Positions 1 through 7,790 of a stretch of DNA of 37,743 bases are shown piece after piece. The notes under the pieces were generated by a model. The model was not told the origin of the DNA, did not search any database, and worked only from the letters and a program-made list of their open reading frames with translations. Every line of letters begins with the position of its first letter. Positions within the stretch are counted from its first letter, which is position 1. Position numbers and translations under genes: made by a program. The DNA comes from Methanoculleus chikugoensis (lineage in GTDB: Archaea; Halobacteriota; Methanomicrobia; Methanomicrobiales; Methanoculleaceae): contig NZ_FMID01000065.1 of assembly GCF_900095385.1 (NCBI RefSeq), positions 1-37,743 on the forward strand, given 5' to 3'.

Positions 1-2
1 AG

Positions 3-254
3 AGTGCAATCAATATTGATGTAGAAAGCGGGGATCTTCAATACTCTATTGATATAAATAATTATGTGAAAATGCCTTGGCCCGAGCAGTATGCTTCGAC
101 GATTATTCTTTCTGGATCCGTAATCTGTTTAATAGTCGCCTACTTTTTGCTTATTGCTCCAACACAACCAAGGGAGATTATTTTCGCATTTTTGGCACCG
201 CTTATATTATTAATTCTAAGTAAAGCGGATGAAGATCGGAGACGCTTGCCTTAA
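3..254 (+). CDS. C-terminal part of a membrane protein (5' end outside window)
   Basis: The reading frame is open from the first bases of the window to the TAA at 252-254, so the gene very probably starts upstream. A GTG at 66 and an ATG at 72 are the only internal start candidates and neither has a ribosome site. The visible tail has a polar stretch (residues roughly 1-25), two hydrophobic helices (around ILSGSVICLIVAYFLLIA and IIFAFLAPLILLIL) separated by a short PTQPRE loop, and a charged end SKADEDRRRLP. It therefore looks like a membrane protein with a cytoplasmic charged C-terminus. The bases are AT-rich compared with the genes that follow, which suggests an acquired or lineage-specific gene. 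No family is recognised. Confidence 0.55.
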   Translation, partial: SAINIDVESGDLQYSIDINNYVKMPWPEQYASTIILSGSVICLIVAYFLLIAPTQPREIIFAFLAPLILLILSKADEDRRRLP

Positions 255-459
255 CATCCTTGACTAATTCAATCTTAAACCCCTTCACCACGGGAATTTC
301 ACAGCATTTAGGGAAATCAAAGTACGAGGACTCGTGGACTTTCGGGAGACGGGTGATGTAGATGCGCTTCCGAATACGCTTTCTTTCAGTGGCAAAGAGC
401 AGGGCGAGGAGATAGGGGAGGAGAAATGTCTCGATTCCGCCGTCACGGCCCTCAGCAAT
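202..459 (-). pseudogene. Protein-like open stretch without a start codon, possible gene remnant
   Basis: On the minus strand, 85 sense codons run from just after a TAG at 460-462 to a TAA at 202-204. The translation looks like real protein (for example GGIETFLLPYLLALLFATER, then RIYITRLPKVHESSYFDFPK), with a hydrophobic helix and a basic segment. No ATG, GTG or TTG opens it, the in-frame stop sits immediately upstream, and its 3' end overlaps the opposite-strand gene by about 50 bases. It may be the decayed C-terminus of a gene whose 5' part was lost. The family is not recognised. A rare ATT start cannot be excluded. Confidence 0.3.
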
Positions 460-620
460 CTACGTAGCGGTCGGTAGAGAATAACCGCTGCCGGTCACCA
501 GACCCCTCTTCTCCGATCCGCACGACGAACGAGGGCTTTTTCTGTTACACATTGGATATCCGATCATTCCCGGATTCAAAAAAGGTCAATACGGTTGAAG
601 GCAGAAAGAAACGTTGACGC
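460..620. other. Intergenic stretch with no gene recognised
   Basis: No convincing reading frame on either strand. A T-run (gctttttct, near 535-543) and an A-run (caaaaaagg, near 578-586) could be a terminator and part of a promoter for the gene at 702, but neither is a clear match. Confidence 0.4.
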
Positions 621-673
621 GAGCATCTCCATCGCCGGAATGGTTCATCCCTCAGGGCAGCATGGAGATGCTC
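621..673 (+). promoter_or_regulatory. Perfect 12-bp inverted repeat in the leader of the B3/B4 gene
   Basis: GAGCATCTCCAT at 621-632 is matched exactly by ATGGAGATGCTC at 662-673. The 29-base loop contains a smaller CCC-tca-GGG hairpin. The structure ends 28 bases before the start codon at 702, so if transcribed it would fold into a two-level stem-loop in the 5' untranslated region. It could control translation or mRNA stability, or be a protein-binding operator. No known riboswitch class is recognised. Confidence 0.45.
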
Positions 674-701
674 CATCAATCCAGCAGGAACGGTACGAGC
701 C

Positions 702-1352
702 ATGCAGATTCATAAGGAGATTCTTGCCGCCTTCCCCGGCCTCTCAGTTGCAGAAGGCGATGTCGGGCCGCTCTCGATCCAGGAGAAGAGTCCGGCCCTG
801 AATGCCCTGAGCGACGAGGTCGTTCGCCTGGTAAGAGAACGGTATACGCTTGAGCAGGTCAAAGATGAACCCCTGTTCAGGGCATACAGGGACTTCTTCT
901 GGAGGGTCGGCGTCGATCCGACCAAAACGCGGCCCGCCTCGGAAGCGCTGGTGAGAAGGATCCTGGCCGGGAAGACGCTCCCGGCGATCAACACCGCGGT
1001 GGATGCCTATAACCTGGCCTCAATTCGCACGGGTATACCCATTGCCGCTTTTGATGCCGATACCCTGGGCGGGGCGCTCGCTATGCGGTTTGCAGAAGAG
1101 GGTGAAGAATTCCTCGGCATCGGGATGGCAGCGCCCGTCATGCTCCATAAGAACCAGGTTATCCTGACAGATGAAGACGCGATCGTCGCTGTCTACCCGT
1201 ACCGCGACTCGGATGCAACAAAGATTACCCTCGCCACAACGATGGTTCACATCGTGGCATGCGGCGTGCCGGGGGTTGAGCGGGAGAAGGTCCATTCGGC
1301 ATACGAACTGGTCGTCGCATACCTGCGGGAACACGCTTTCGGCATCCGGTGA
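702..1352 (+). CDS. B3/B4 domain protein (PheRS-beta editing-domain-like)
   Basis: A 216-residue protein resembling stand-alone B3/B4 domains, the module that in the beta subunit of phenylalanyl-tRNA synthetase binds and edits mischarged tRNA. Supporting features are RAYRDFFWRVGVDPTKTRP near residues 66-85, the helix RRILAGKTLPAINTAVDAYN with the SIRTGIPIAAFDAD strand after it, and the C-terminal TTMVHIVACGVPGV segment. All are typical of this family, which is usually 200-240 residues, so it looks complete. The ATG at 702 is preceded by a weak AGGAA about 12 bases upstream. It stands alone on the plus strand, downstream of a strong inverted repeat. A role in clearing mischarged aminoacyl-tRNA or D-amino acids is inference from the fold; the true substrate is unknown. 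Confidence 0.8.
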   Translation: MQIHKEILAAFPGLSVAEGDVGPLSIQEKSPALNALSDEVVRLVRERYTLEQVKDEPLFRAYRDFFWRVGVDPTKTRPASEALVRRILAGKTLPAINTAVDAYNLASIRTGIPIAAFDADTLGGALAMRFAEEGEEFLGIGMAAPVMLHKNQVILTDEDAIVAVYPYRDSDATKITLATTMVHIVACGVPGVEREKVHSAYELVVAYLREHAFGIR

Positions 1353-1474
1353 TGTTGAGAATGAGCGGGCCTGCGCTCTCCCTGTATCTTGGGCTGTTTT
1401 ACTGCAGGCCATAAACCTGTCTCCCGCACTGCTCCTCTGAAGCGTGATCCAGACCAGCCGGTTGCCGAAACAGG

Positions 1475-1480
1475 CATATA
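1475..1480 (+). promoter_or_regulatory. TATA box for the VOC gene
   Basis: CATATA lies about 25 bases upstream of the ATG at 1502. This is the archaeal TATA-to-start spacing expected for a leaderless message, and no ribosome site precedes the ATG. Confidence 0.45.
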
Positions 1481-1501
1481 GTTCTCCGGATATGGACGAC
1501 C

Positions 1502-1894
<393 letters not shown>

Positions 1895-1961
1895 CCTATT
1901 CTATTGGAGGCGGCCCGCTCCTACCTGACCGGTCGGTGTCGACGCGTTCCGGTGCCGGACC

Positions 1962-2138
1962 GTGCGTGCGTGGGTGCCGTCCCCGGTCATCCCGGCCGTG
2001 AAGTGGCTGCTCCGGCGGCAGTTACTGCTCAGGAGTATTGCCCCGCTTGCGCCGCTCGTCGCCCGGACGGCAACGATCCGATGCAGCCTCTGCGTCACCG
2101 GATGCCCGAAATTTCCCGGGGTTGAGGAGAAGGAGTAA
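1962..2138 (+). CDS. Possible small cysteine-motif protein
   Basis: A short frame that reads like protein: a hydrophobic, basic N-terminal part (VKWLLRRQLLLRSIAPLAPL) followed by CSLCVTGCPKFPGVEEKE and a TAA at 2136-2138. The cysteines (41, 44, 48 from the GTG at 1962) form CX2CX3CP, similar to half of an iron-sulfur or zinc site. The start may be GTG 1962 (58 residues) or GTG 1998 (46 residues). Neither has a ribosome site, which lowers confidence. The rest of the gap 1895-2284 holds nothing else I recognise. It could be chance coding in high-GC DNA. Confidence 0.3.
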   Translation: MRAWVPSPVIPAVKWLLRRQLLLRSIAPLAPLVARTATIRCSLCVTGCPKFPGVEEKE

Positions 2139-2284
2139 TGTTCCCCCGGTTGCGATGGACCGTGAGATCCGCGCCTCCGGCTGCGGCCGGTTCTGCATGA
2201 ATCGTGCACCCGGAATTGTTATTCAGGTTACCACCCTTTTGAACCCTGCAGAACCGGTTAAGTCGTTCCCGATCAATATCACGT

Positions 2285-2872
2285 ATGGACATCTTCGACT
2301 CGGCCTACCTGGGCACGCCCCCCTGGGAGATCGGCCGGCCCCAGAAGGCGTTCGTCGAACTCGCCCGGGCGGGAGAGGTTGTCGGCTCCGTCCTGGACGT
2401 GGGATGCGGAACGGGGGACCATGTTCTCTTTTTTGCAGAGGAAGGGCATGAGGTGCTCGGGATCGACACCGCAGCTCTTGCGATCGGGAAAGCCGAGGAG
2501 AAGGCCGCCGCAAGGGGACTCGCGGCGCGTTTTCTCGTCCGGGACGCGCTGGATCTCGTTGGGCTCAACAGAAAATTCGATACCGTCATCGACTCCGGTT
2601 TCTTCCATGTCCTCTCCGACGAAGACCGGCCGTTCTTCGCAATGAGCCTCGCGACCGTTCTCGCACCCGGCGGGAGATACTTCATGCTCTGTTTTGGCGA
2701 CCAAAACCCTGGCGACTACCCGCTCCCGAGGAGGATCAGAGAGCGGGAGATACGGGAGACCTTCCGCGACGGTTGGCACATCAACTACATCCGGCCGGCG
2801 ATCTTCGAGAACAGCATCCAGCCCGAAGGACACCATGCCTGGCTCGCGTCGATAACCCGGTCGGGGGAATGA
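2285..2872 (+). CDS. Class I SAM-dependent methyltransferase
   Basis: A 195-residue Rossmann-type methyltransferase. Motif I is VLDVGCGTGDHVLFFAEEG (residues 38-56), the acidic end of strand 2 is VLGIDTAALA, motif IV is FDTVIDSGFFHVL, and motif VI is LAPGGRYFMLCFG. The family transfers a methyl group from S-adenosylmethionine; the acceptor cannot be inferred. Close relatives with the N-terminal PPWEIGRPQ motif are often annotated as thiopurine- or tellurite-resistance-like methyltransferases, but the link is only suggestive. The start ATG has no ribosome site. A GGTTAAGT element about 26 bases upstream would fit a leaderless transcript. The length is normal for a minimal methyltransferase. 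Confidence 0.88.
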   Translation: MDIFDSAYLGTPPWEIGRPQKAFVELARAGEVVGSVLDVGCGTGDHVLFFAEEGHEVLGIDTAALAIGKAEEKAAARGLAARFLVRDALDLVGLNRKFDTVIDSGFFHVLSDEDRPFFAMSLATVLAPGGRYFMLCFGDQNPGDYPLPRRIREREIRETFRDGWHINYIRPAIFENSIQPEGHHAWLASITRSGE

Positions 2873-2932
2873 CGTGAACGGCTGCCCCGGAACGATTATC
2901 CCGCGAGAAGCGCTATCCCCCTCGTGAGGATC

Positions 2933-3412
2933 ATGGAGGATATTCCGCTCCGGAGGTTCCGCTCCGGGGACATCGAGGACGTGAGCAGGCTCGTCACCGG
3001 GACGATAGAGGTTTCGTACGCGGAAAGCTACCCGCGGGAAGCGATAGATTACTTTCTTGAATACCATACCGTGGAGCAGATCTTAGCGGATGCAGACCGG
3101 GGCTGCACCTTCGTCATTGAGCCCGGCGGCCGGATCGCCGGCACCGGAACCCTGCTCGGCACGACGATCAAACGGGTCTTCGTGCACCCCTCCCGCCAGC
3201 GCAGGGGGTACGGCGCCCTCCTGATGCATGCTCTGGAGAGCGAGGCGCTCCGCCGCGGGATACGAAGAGTCGATCTCTCCGCCTCGCTGCCGTCGAAGCG
3301 GTTCTATGACCGGCTGGGATACGCGACGGAATGCGAGGATTACGTCCCCGTCGGGAACGGGAAAAGGCTGGACTACTACGCGATGGCGAAGACCCTGGAC
3401 GCAGGCCGGTAG
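2933..3412 (+). CDS. GNAT-family N-acetyltransferase
   Basis: A 159-residue acetyltransferase, starting at the ATG at 2933; a GTG at 2924 would add three residues. The acetyl-CoA-binding motif A is VFVHPSRQRRGYGALLMHAL, with the R/Q-x-x-G-x-G/A signature as RQRRGYGALL. It is followed by the usual SLPSKRFYDRLGYATE motif B, where the Tyr of LGY is conserved. The N-terminal part (LRRFRSGDIEDVSRLV) is the normal alpha1 region. GNAT enzymes acetylate amines on small molecules or proteins; the substrate is unknown. It lies 60 bases after the methyltransferase in the same direction, so the two may share a transcript. Confidence 0.87.
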   Translation: MEDIPLRRFRSGDIEDVSRLVTGTIEVSYAESYPREAIDYFLEYHTVEQILADADRGCTFVIEPGGRIAGTGTLLGTTIKRVFVHPSRQRRGYGALLMHALESEALRRGIRRVDLSASLPSKRFYDRLGYATECEDYVPVGNGKRLDYYAMAKTLDAGR

Positions 3413-3735
3413 GCCGCGTGTTCCGGGGGCCTGGGTGCCATGTCCCGGTTCCTTCGTATCCTGATATGCCGAAAGATACTCACTCTTCCGCCGGTTGCCG
3501 CCCGGCGGCATCCCGGCGCTCGCCGTGGATCGAGAGACCGGGCCGGAAGAGTCGTTCGCACCCGTTGTCCCGGATCTCTTTAGGATCCAGGTGCAGGGAG
3601 TGGCTTTCACCGTTTCCGGGTGCGTGCAGAGTCGCTTCTCGCGGACAATGACCGGCTCCGACCTGCGTCCCTCCCCGTGAAGCAGGTTCCCGTCGTTTCC
3701 GGAAAGGCTAACTCCTCGCGGGGTGAGGGCGTACT
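3413..3735. other. Intergenic stretch with a GC-rich hairpin
   Basis: No convincing reading frame. A perfect 7-bp stem CCGCCGG (3488-3494) / CCGGCGG (3502-3508) follows the GNAT gene and may contribute to transcript ending or stability, though no T-run follows it. GGTGAG near 3722 is the ribosome site of the next gene. Confidence 0.4.
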
Positions 3736-4044
3736 ATGGAGCGCACCACGTCCGGGGCAGGCCGATGTACGGCGGGATCGCCGGCGCCGAAGGCGGACCG
3801 AATGGCCCTTCTCGCGGAGATCGCCGCGTTCGTCCGCGAACACGGGGATATCCTCGCCCGATACCACCTCCATTCGATGGAGGACCTCAACCGCATCGAG
3901 CAGGAGTGCTGGAGGCTGCACGACGAGGCGTGCAGCAGGGGCGCCTGCGGGACTGCCGGGGAACTCGTGGAACTGGAGTACCTCGTCGGCAGGGCGAAGG
4001 AGATGAAGGCGAAGAGGATGGAGGGCGAGAGAGGGCCGGGATGA
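3736..4044 (+). CDS. Small hypothetical helical protein
   Basis: A 102-residue frame with a ribosome site (GGTGAG, about 10 bases before the ATG at 3736). An inner ATG at 3802 (MALLAEIAAFVREHG) is an alternative and would remove a low-complexity N-terminus. The core is predicted all-helical: ALLAEIAAFVREHGDILARY, then SMEDLNRIEQECWRLHDEA and GELVELEYLVGRAKEMKAK. It has three cysteines (one in CWRL, and CSRGAC). Codon use fits the neighbours. I do not recognise a family. The antisense frame over the same DNA has a random-looking translation and is rejected. The gap 4045-4294 that follows holds no gene I can support. Confidence 0.5.
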   Translation: MERTTSGAGRCTAGSPAPKADRMALLAEIAAFVREHGDILARYHLHSMEDLNRIEQECWRLHDEACSRGACGTAGELVELEYLVGRAKEMKAKRMEGERGPG

Positions 4045-4294
4045 CCTGAGGGGTGCGTTCTTCCGGGGCACGGAGAGGACGTCCTGGTGCTTCAGCCGCC
4101 GGAGATGCGCAAGGCGGGTCTGCATCCGGTAAACGTCGGAAAGAGCCTCGCCGGTAGGTCTCGTGCCCGGCAACACCTGTTCTCCTTCTCTTTCGGTCAC
4201 CGGCATGCACACCGGGAGCGTGAAGCCGGCACCCGGACCTGCACCGCGGCGGGAAACGGCGGTCTGCAGGGGAAGGGGGTGCCGTGACCGCGGA

Positions 4295-4900
4295 CTAACC
4301 GATCGTTACGAGAATGGATGCCAGGAGGAAGAGGAGCAGGCCGTTGATCACGACGATTCCCGCAATGAGCATGCCCGGAACGAGGCCCGGCAGCAGCATG
4401 CTGATACCGAACGCGATCGCCACGACGTTTAAGACCGTCAGGGTGACCAGGAGCCGTTTGAGGATGGGCGGGAGAGGAGCCGGTTCGGCGGCACCCTGCA
4501 GCATCGGGAGGAACCGTTTCCCGAGCAGTATCGCTCCGCCGGCGATGTTCAGGATCGCAAGGAGCTGCCGGATCACGTCGGTCAGGATGCCCGGAACGAT
4601 GCAGGAGAAGATCCCCATAGCGGCGAAGACGATCCCGATGACGATCAGGAGCCGTGAGCGCCTGTACTGGCCCATCGGTGTCTCTCCCAGGGCCAGCATC
4701 TGGATGGCCATGATGACGAGCAGCAGGCCGAGCTGACCGTCCGGGGAGAACGGGATCAACCCCAGGTTCACCGGGAAGAGCAGCAGCCCGAGGAGAACCA
4801 GGAGGACGGCGACCGGGATGACCAGGGCAATCGAGAGGGGGAGGGAGGCTTCCCTGAACAGGCCGGTGCTGCCGGTTGCAGGGGAGCCGTTCGCTGTCAC
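4295..4900 (-). CDS. Polytopic membrane protein, paralog of the upstream gene
   Basis: A 201-residue integral membrane protein with about six hydrophobic segments, for example SIALVIPVAVLLVLLGLLLF, LGLLLVIMAIQMLALG and GMLIAGIVVINGLLLFLLA. The GTG start at 4900-4898 overlaps the stop of the upstream gene as GTGA and has GGAGGG eight bases upstream, so translation is probably coupled. A much longer frame extends upstream, but that part is the antisense shadow of the neighbour. The central LGETPMGQYRRSRLLIVIGI segment aligns with MGKTPFGDLRRSWAVIVLGV of the upstream protein, marking the two as tandem paralogs. The function is unknown; both may form one membrane complex. Confidence 0.75.
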   Translation of the reverse strand: MTANGSPATGSTGLFREASLPLSIALVIPVAVLLVLLGLLLFPVNLGLIPFSPDGQLGLLLVIMAIQMLALGETPMGQYRRSRLLIVIGIVFAAMGIFSCIVPGILTDVIRQLLAILNIAGGAILLGKRFLPMLQGAAEPAPLPPILKRLLVTLTVLNVVAIAFGISMLLPGLVPGMLIAGIVVINGLLLFLLASILVTIG

Positions 4901-5529
4901 TGTGTTCCCTCCGGTGGATACAGCCGGTTGGCCTTCTGGATGCACCAGGCGAGGTAGAAGAAGCCGACGCCGTAGACGATGAGGAGAACCGCGGTCACGG
5001 AGTCGGTCGTGATGCCGGGAAGGAGCGTGACGAGGCCGAGAACGATCGATACCACGTATACAATGATGCAGGCGACCGTCAGGTGCCGGAGTATTCCGGG
5101 GATCTTCAGCCACAGCCGGGCCTTATCTTCGGAGAAGAACAACTGCGCGAGAAGAGCGGCCCCCCCGGCAGAGAGGAGTATTCCGACGAGGATGCGAACC
5201 GGTTCGGCCAGCAGTCCGGGGATGAAGCAGGCGGCCATCCCGATAACCGCCGTGCATACCCCGAGCACTATGACCGCCCACGAACGCCGGAGATCGCCGA
5301 ACGGGGTCTTCCCCATCGTGACGATCTGAAACGAGACGATAACGAGAAAAAGCCCGTAGGTGCTGTCCGGGGCATAGGGGAGTTCGCCCGTATGAATCCT
5401 GAAGAGAAGCAGGCCGAAGAGGAGCATGAATACCCCGAAGACGAGCAGGATGACGACCTCGAGGGAGAGATCGGACTCCGCTCTCGCGACTGGATCGCTC
5501 TTCTCTTCCGGATGGCTGGCATATCCCAT
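4897..5529 (-). CDS. Polytopic membrane protein, first gene of a coupled pair
   Basis: A 210-residue membrane protein: a charged cytoplasmic N-terminus (HPEEKSDPVARAESDL), then about six membrane segments including LEVVILLVFGVFMLLFGLLL and YGLFLVIVSFQIVTMG. A conserved loop GKTPFGDLRRSW is shared with its paralog at 4295. The ATG at 5529 has a GGGGAG ribosome site. It ends in a GTGA overlap with the next gene. The overall pattern, two similar halves around a TPxGxxRRS loop, resembles uncharacterised DUF308/HdeD-like membrane proteins, but I cannot confirm the family. A promoter with a TATA box and a palindrome lies upstream at 5581-5620. Confidence 0.78.
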   Translation of the reverse strand: MGYASHPEEKSDPVARAESDLSLEVVILLVFGVFMLLFGLLLFRIHTGELPYAPDSTYGLFLVIVSFQIVTMGKTPFGDLRRSWAVIVLGVCTAVIGMAACFIPGLLAEPVRILVGILLSAGGAALLAQLFFSEDKARLWLKIPGILRHLTVACIIVYVVSIVLGLVTLLPGITTDSVTAVLLIVYGVGFFYLAWCIQKANRLYPPEGTQ

Positions 5530-5580
5530 AATGGCATCTCCCCGGTTCTATCCGGAGACCGACGGATAATTACCGTCGAT

Positions 5581-5620
5581 AGAGTAAATACTCTGATCTG
5601 AATTATCGATTTATTTATAC
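5581..5620 (-). promoter_or_regulatory. TATA box plus palindrome upstream of the membrane-protein pair
   Basis: Read on the minus strand, GTATAAATAA (5620-5611) is a strong archaeal TATA box. About 25 bases downstream, where transcription should start, lies the palindrome AGAGTA-AA-TACTCT (5581-5594), a plausible operator. The rest of the gap 5530-5848 has only a possible TATAAG (5807-5812) for the plus-strand gene at 5849. Confidence 0.5.
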
Positions 5621-5848
5621 GTTTGCATTCCGACGCCGGCTGGCTCTGTCGCACCATGATCGGAGCCCGTTCTCGATATCGTTGCCGGATTACGGCGCTG
5701 ATCTGACGACGTTGTCGCGGATCGCGGAAATTGCCTCTGGTTGGAAAAACGGGGTTTAAAGTGAGGATTTTTGGAATACAGTGCAGGAGAGGTGATATTC
5801 AAAAGGTATAAGCCTTATGGGATGACATGAAGCAGATTGGAGAACAGT

Positions 5849-6643
5849 ATGTTCCGACCACAGGACGATTTTACCTACTTGATGCCGGTTCACTTCGGAG
5901 GGGGAAAGTTCGACCCGGAGACGCTGGTCACGCAGAGGGCAACCGGTCTCGTCATCAGTTTCGAGACCGAAAGAGACCTTCTTGAGCGATACATCCCGGA
6001 GGGGTTCGAACTCCTGGCACCCGAGGTGCAGGTCGCGTTCAACAAATTCACCGAGATCAACTGGATGCACGGCGGCCAGTACAACCTGATCAACGTGGCG
6101 GCGCCGGTCCGGTTCCACGGGAAGAAGGACGAACTCGACGGCGCCTACACGCTGGTGGTCTGGGAGAACAAGACCGCTCCCATCCTCGGCGGGCGGGAAC
6201 AGACCGGCATCCCGAAGATCTATGCGGATATCGAAGACCTGCATATCGTCCGGCCCCACTACGCCACGACCGTCAGCTACGAGGGGAACACCTTCCTCAA
6301 CATGAATTTCGAGGCAACAGGATCGGTAACAGGACGGGACCTGGATGCCCTGAAGTCGCAGTTCCTCTCCATGAACACCCTCGGGTGGCGATACATCCCG
6401 AAGGTGGGGGCTCCGGGAGCGGACCTCTCCCAGTTCGTCCTCTACCCCCAGGGCATGGAGGTGGAGACGGCAGAGGTCGGCAAAGGCAGCCTGAGATGGA
6501 CCGAACTGACCCCGATGCAGAGTCCGGCCCAGTACTACATCGTCAACAGCCTCGCGGCCCTGCCGATAAAACGGGTGACGCAGGCGGTAATGGTCGAGGG
6601 AAGAGCCATCCTTCGCGCGATGGGCGCAAGGGTGATTGAGTAA
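5849..6643 (+). CDS. Acetoacetate decarboxylase family protein
   Basis: A 264-residue protein of the acetoacetate decarboxylase (ADC) fold. The start is the ATG at 5849, with GGAG seven bases upstream; a TTG at 5837 would add only four residues. The active-site segment [20 protein letters not shown] carries the GREQxGxPK motif. Its Lys corresponds to the Schiff-base lysine of clostridial ADC, while the second lysine of the usual KK pair is Ile here. True ADC releases CO2 from acetoacetate to give acetone; many family members instead act on other keto acids. It is followed 14 bases later by an SDR in the same direction, so the two probably act on the same metabolite. Confidence 0.82.
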   Translation: MFRPQDDFTYLMPVHFGGGKFDPETLVTQRATGLVISFETERDLLERYIPEGFELLAPEVQVAFNKFTEINWMHGGQYNLINVAAPVRFHGKKDELDGAYTLVVWENKTAPILGGREQTGIPKIYADIEDLHIVRPHYATTVSYEGNTFLNMNFEATGSVTGRDLDALKSQFLSMNTLGWRYIPKVGAPGADLSQFVLYPQGMEVETAEVGKGSLRWTELTPMQSPAQYYIVNSLAALPIKRVTQAVMVEGRAILRAMGARVIE

Positions 6644-6657
6644 GCGAGGCGAGGATT

Positions 6658-7491
6658 ATGGATTCTGATTATTATACGGGCAAGGTCTGCATCGTTACCG
6701 GTGCGAACTCCGGGATCGGGTATGCGATCAGCGAAGAACTCCTGAAGCGGGGAGCAACCGTCTACATGGCCGGCCGCAGCCGGGAGAAGGTCGCCGCGGC
6801 CGCGGGGCAGCTCGCCGCCTACGGGGATCGGGTGCGCCTGCTCGTCATGGACGTGACGAAGCAGGAAGAGGTGCAGAAGGGCATCGAGGATACGGCGGCG
6901 GAGGCGGGCAGGCTGGATCTCCTCTTCAACAACGCAGGCGTCGGGGGAACCATCCCGTTTGAGATGGCCACCCTCGACGACTGGAAGGCGATCATCGATA
7001 CCAACATCTGGAGCGTCGTCTACGGCGTCCATGCCGCCGTGCCGATCATGCTCAAACAGGGGTTCGGGCATGTCGTGAACACCAGTTCGATAGCGGGCAT
7101 CGTTCCGCCTCCGTTCCAGGCGCTCTACTCCCTGACGAAGTACGGCGTCACCGGCCTCACCGAGTGCCTGAAGTACGAGTTTGCGGATAAGGGGCTCTAC
7201 TTCTCGACGATCTGCCCGGCGAACATCGCCACCCCGATCTTCAACAAGGGTATCGACGGACAGGCCCGCGGCGAACTCCGGATCCCCGACGATGCGTATC
7301 CCGCCGATAAGGCGGCGGCGCTCATCCTTGACCGGGTCGCGGAGCATAAGGGGATCATCGTCGTGCCCGAAGAACCCTACACCGACCTCTGGAAGGGGTA
7401 TATCCTCGGCGCTCCGGAAGTGGAGGAGCGGCTATCGCAGATGGCACGCGAGCGGCGGGAAGCCTTCGAGAAGGGCGGGACATACTTCTGA
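6658..7491 (+). CDS. Short-chain dehydrogenase/reductase (SDR)
   Basis: A 277-residue classical SDR. The cofactor motif is TGANSGIGYA (residues 14-23), NNAG is at 91-94, the catalytic Ser is in NTSSIAG (143/144), and Tyr157 and Lys161 form YSLTK. Arg40 (MAGRSREK) after strand 2 favours NADP(H). It lies 14 bases after the ADC-family gene, with a purine-rich GCGAGG ribosome site, so the two are cotranscribed. Reduction of a ketone or aldehyde made by the neighbour is a reasonable inference, but the substrate is unknown. T-rich DNA (TCTCTTTTT, 7495-7503) follows the stop and probably ends the transcript. Confidence 0.88.
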   Translation: MDSDYYTGKVCIVTGANSGIGYAISEELLKRGATVYMAGRSREKVAAAAGQLAAYGDRVRLLVMDVTKQEEVQKGIEDTAAEAGRLDLLFNNAGVGGTIPFEMATLDDWKAIIDTNIWSVVYGVHAAVPIMLKQGFGHVVNTSSIAGIVPPPFQALYSLTKYGVTGLTECLKYEFADKGLYFSTICPANIATPIFNKGIDGQARGELRIPDDAYPADKAAALILDRVAEHKGIIVVPEEPYTDLWKGYILGAPEVEERLSQMARERREAFEKGGTYF

Positions 7492-7578
7492 TCCTCTCTT
7501 TTTGCCCGGGCCCGGGTACTCGTTAAGTGCTGCCGCTCGATCCCTCACCCTGAGGCGGGCTCATCGATCAGAATATCC

Positions 7579-7596
7579 CCGGAGCGATCGCTCCGG
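7579..7596. repeat. Perfect 18-bp palindrome
   Basis: CCGGAGCGATCGCTCCGG is its own reverse complement. It lies between the SDR gene and a remnant of a sugar dehydrogenase. It may be an operator or a cruciform-forming terminator element; nothing in the sequence decides. Confidence 0.45.
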
Positions 7597-7602
7597 AAAG
7601 CG

Positions 7603-7740
7603 CGCCCCTCGACCCGGTGCGCCGGTGGATTCACCAGCCCCGTCGCGCTTGCATCTCCCGGCGACGGGACCGGACGGCTTTTCGTCGCGGGCCTCCCGGA
7701 GGACGGCAGGGTCTCCCGGCTCGTTCCGCCCGGGGTCGTT
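7603..7740 (+). pseudogene. Remnant of a glucose/sorbosone dehydrogenase N-terminus
   Basis: In the frame of GCC at 7621 the translation reads GGFTSPVALASPGDGTGRLF followed by VAGLPEDGRV. This is the hallmark first blade of secreted PQQ-type sugar (glucose/sorbosone) dehydrogenases, where GFTSPVALASPGDGTGRLFV is normally followed by a beta-propeller of several hundred residues. Here the similarity stops after about 35 codons, there is no start codon, and the opposite-strand CPBP gene follows directly. It is therefore a fragment left by deletion. Confidence 0.45.
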
Positions 7741-7790
7741 CCGTCGCACGGACGAAAGGTGTCTGCTGCCGTTGTAGTACACCCGTGCTG

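Noticed and set aside
4295-5113. Extended 272-residue form of the second membrane protein
   Set aside because: The first 70 residues lie antisense-frame over the upstream gene and look random; the GTGA start with GGAGGG is better supported.
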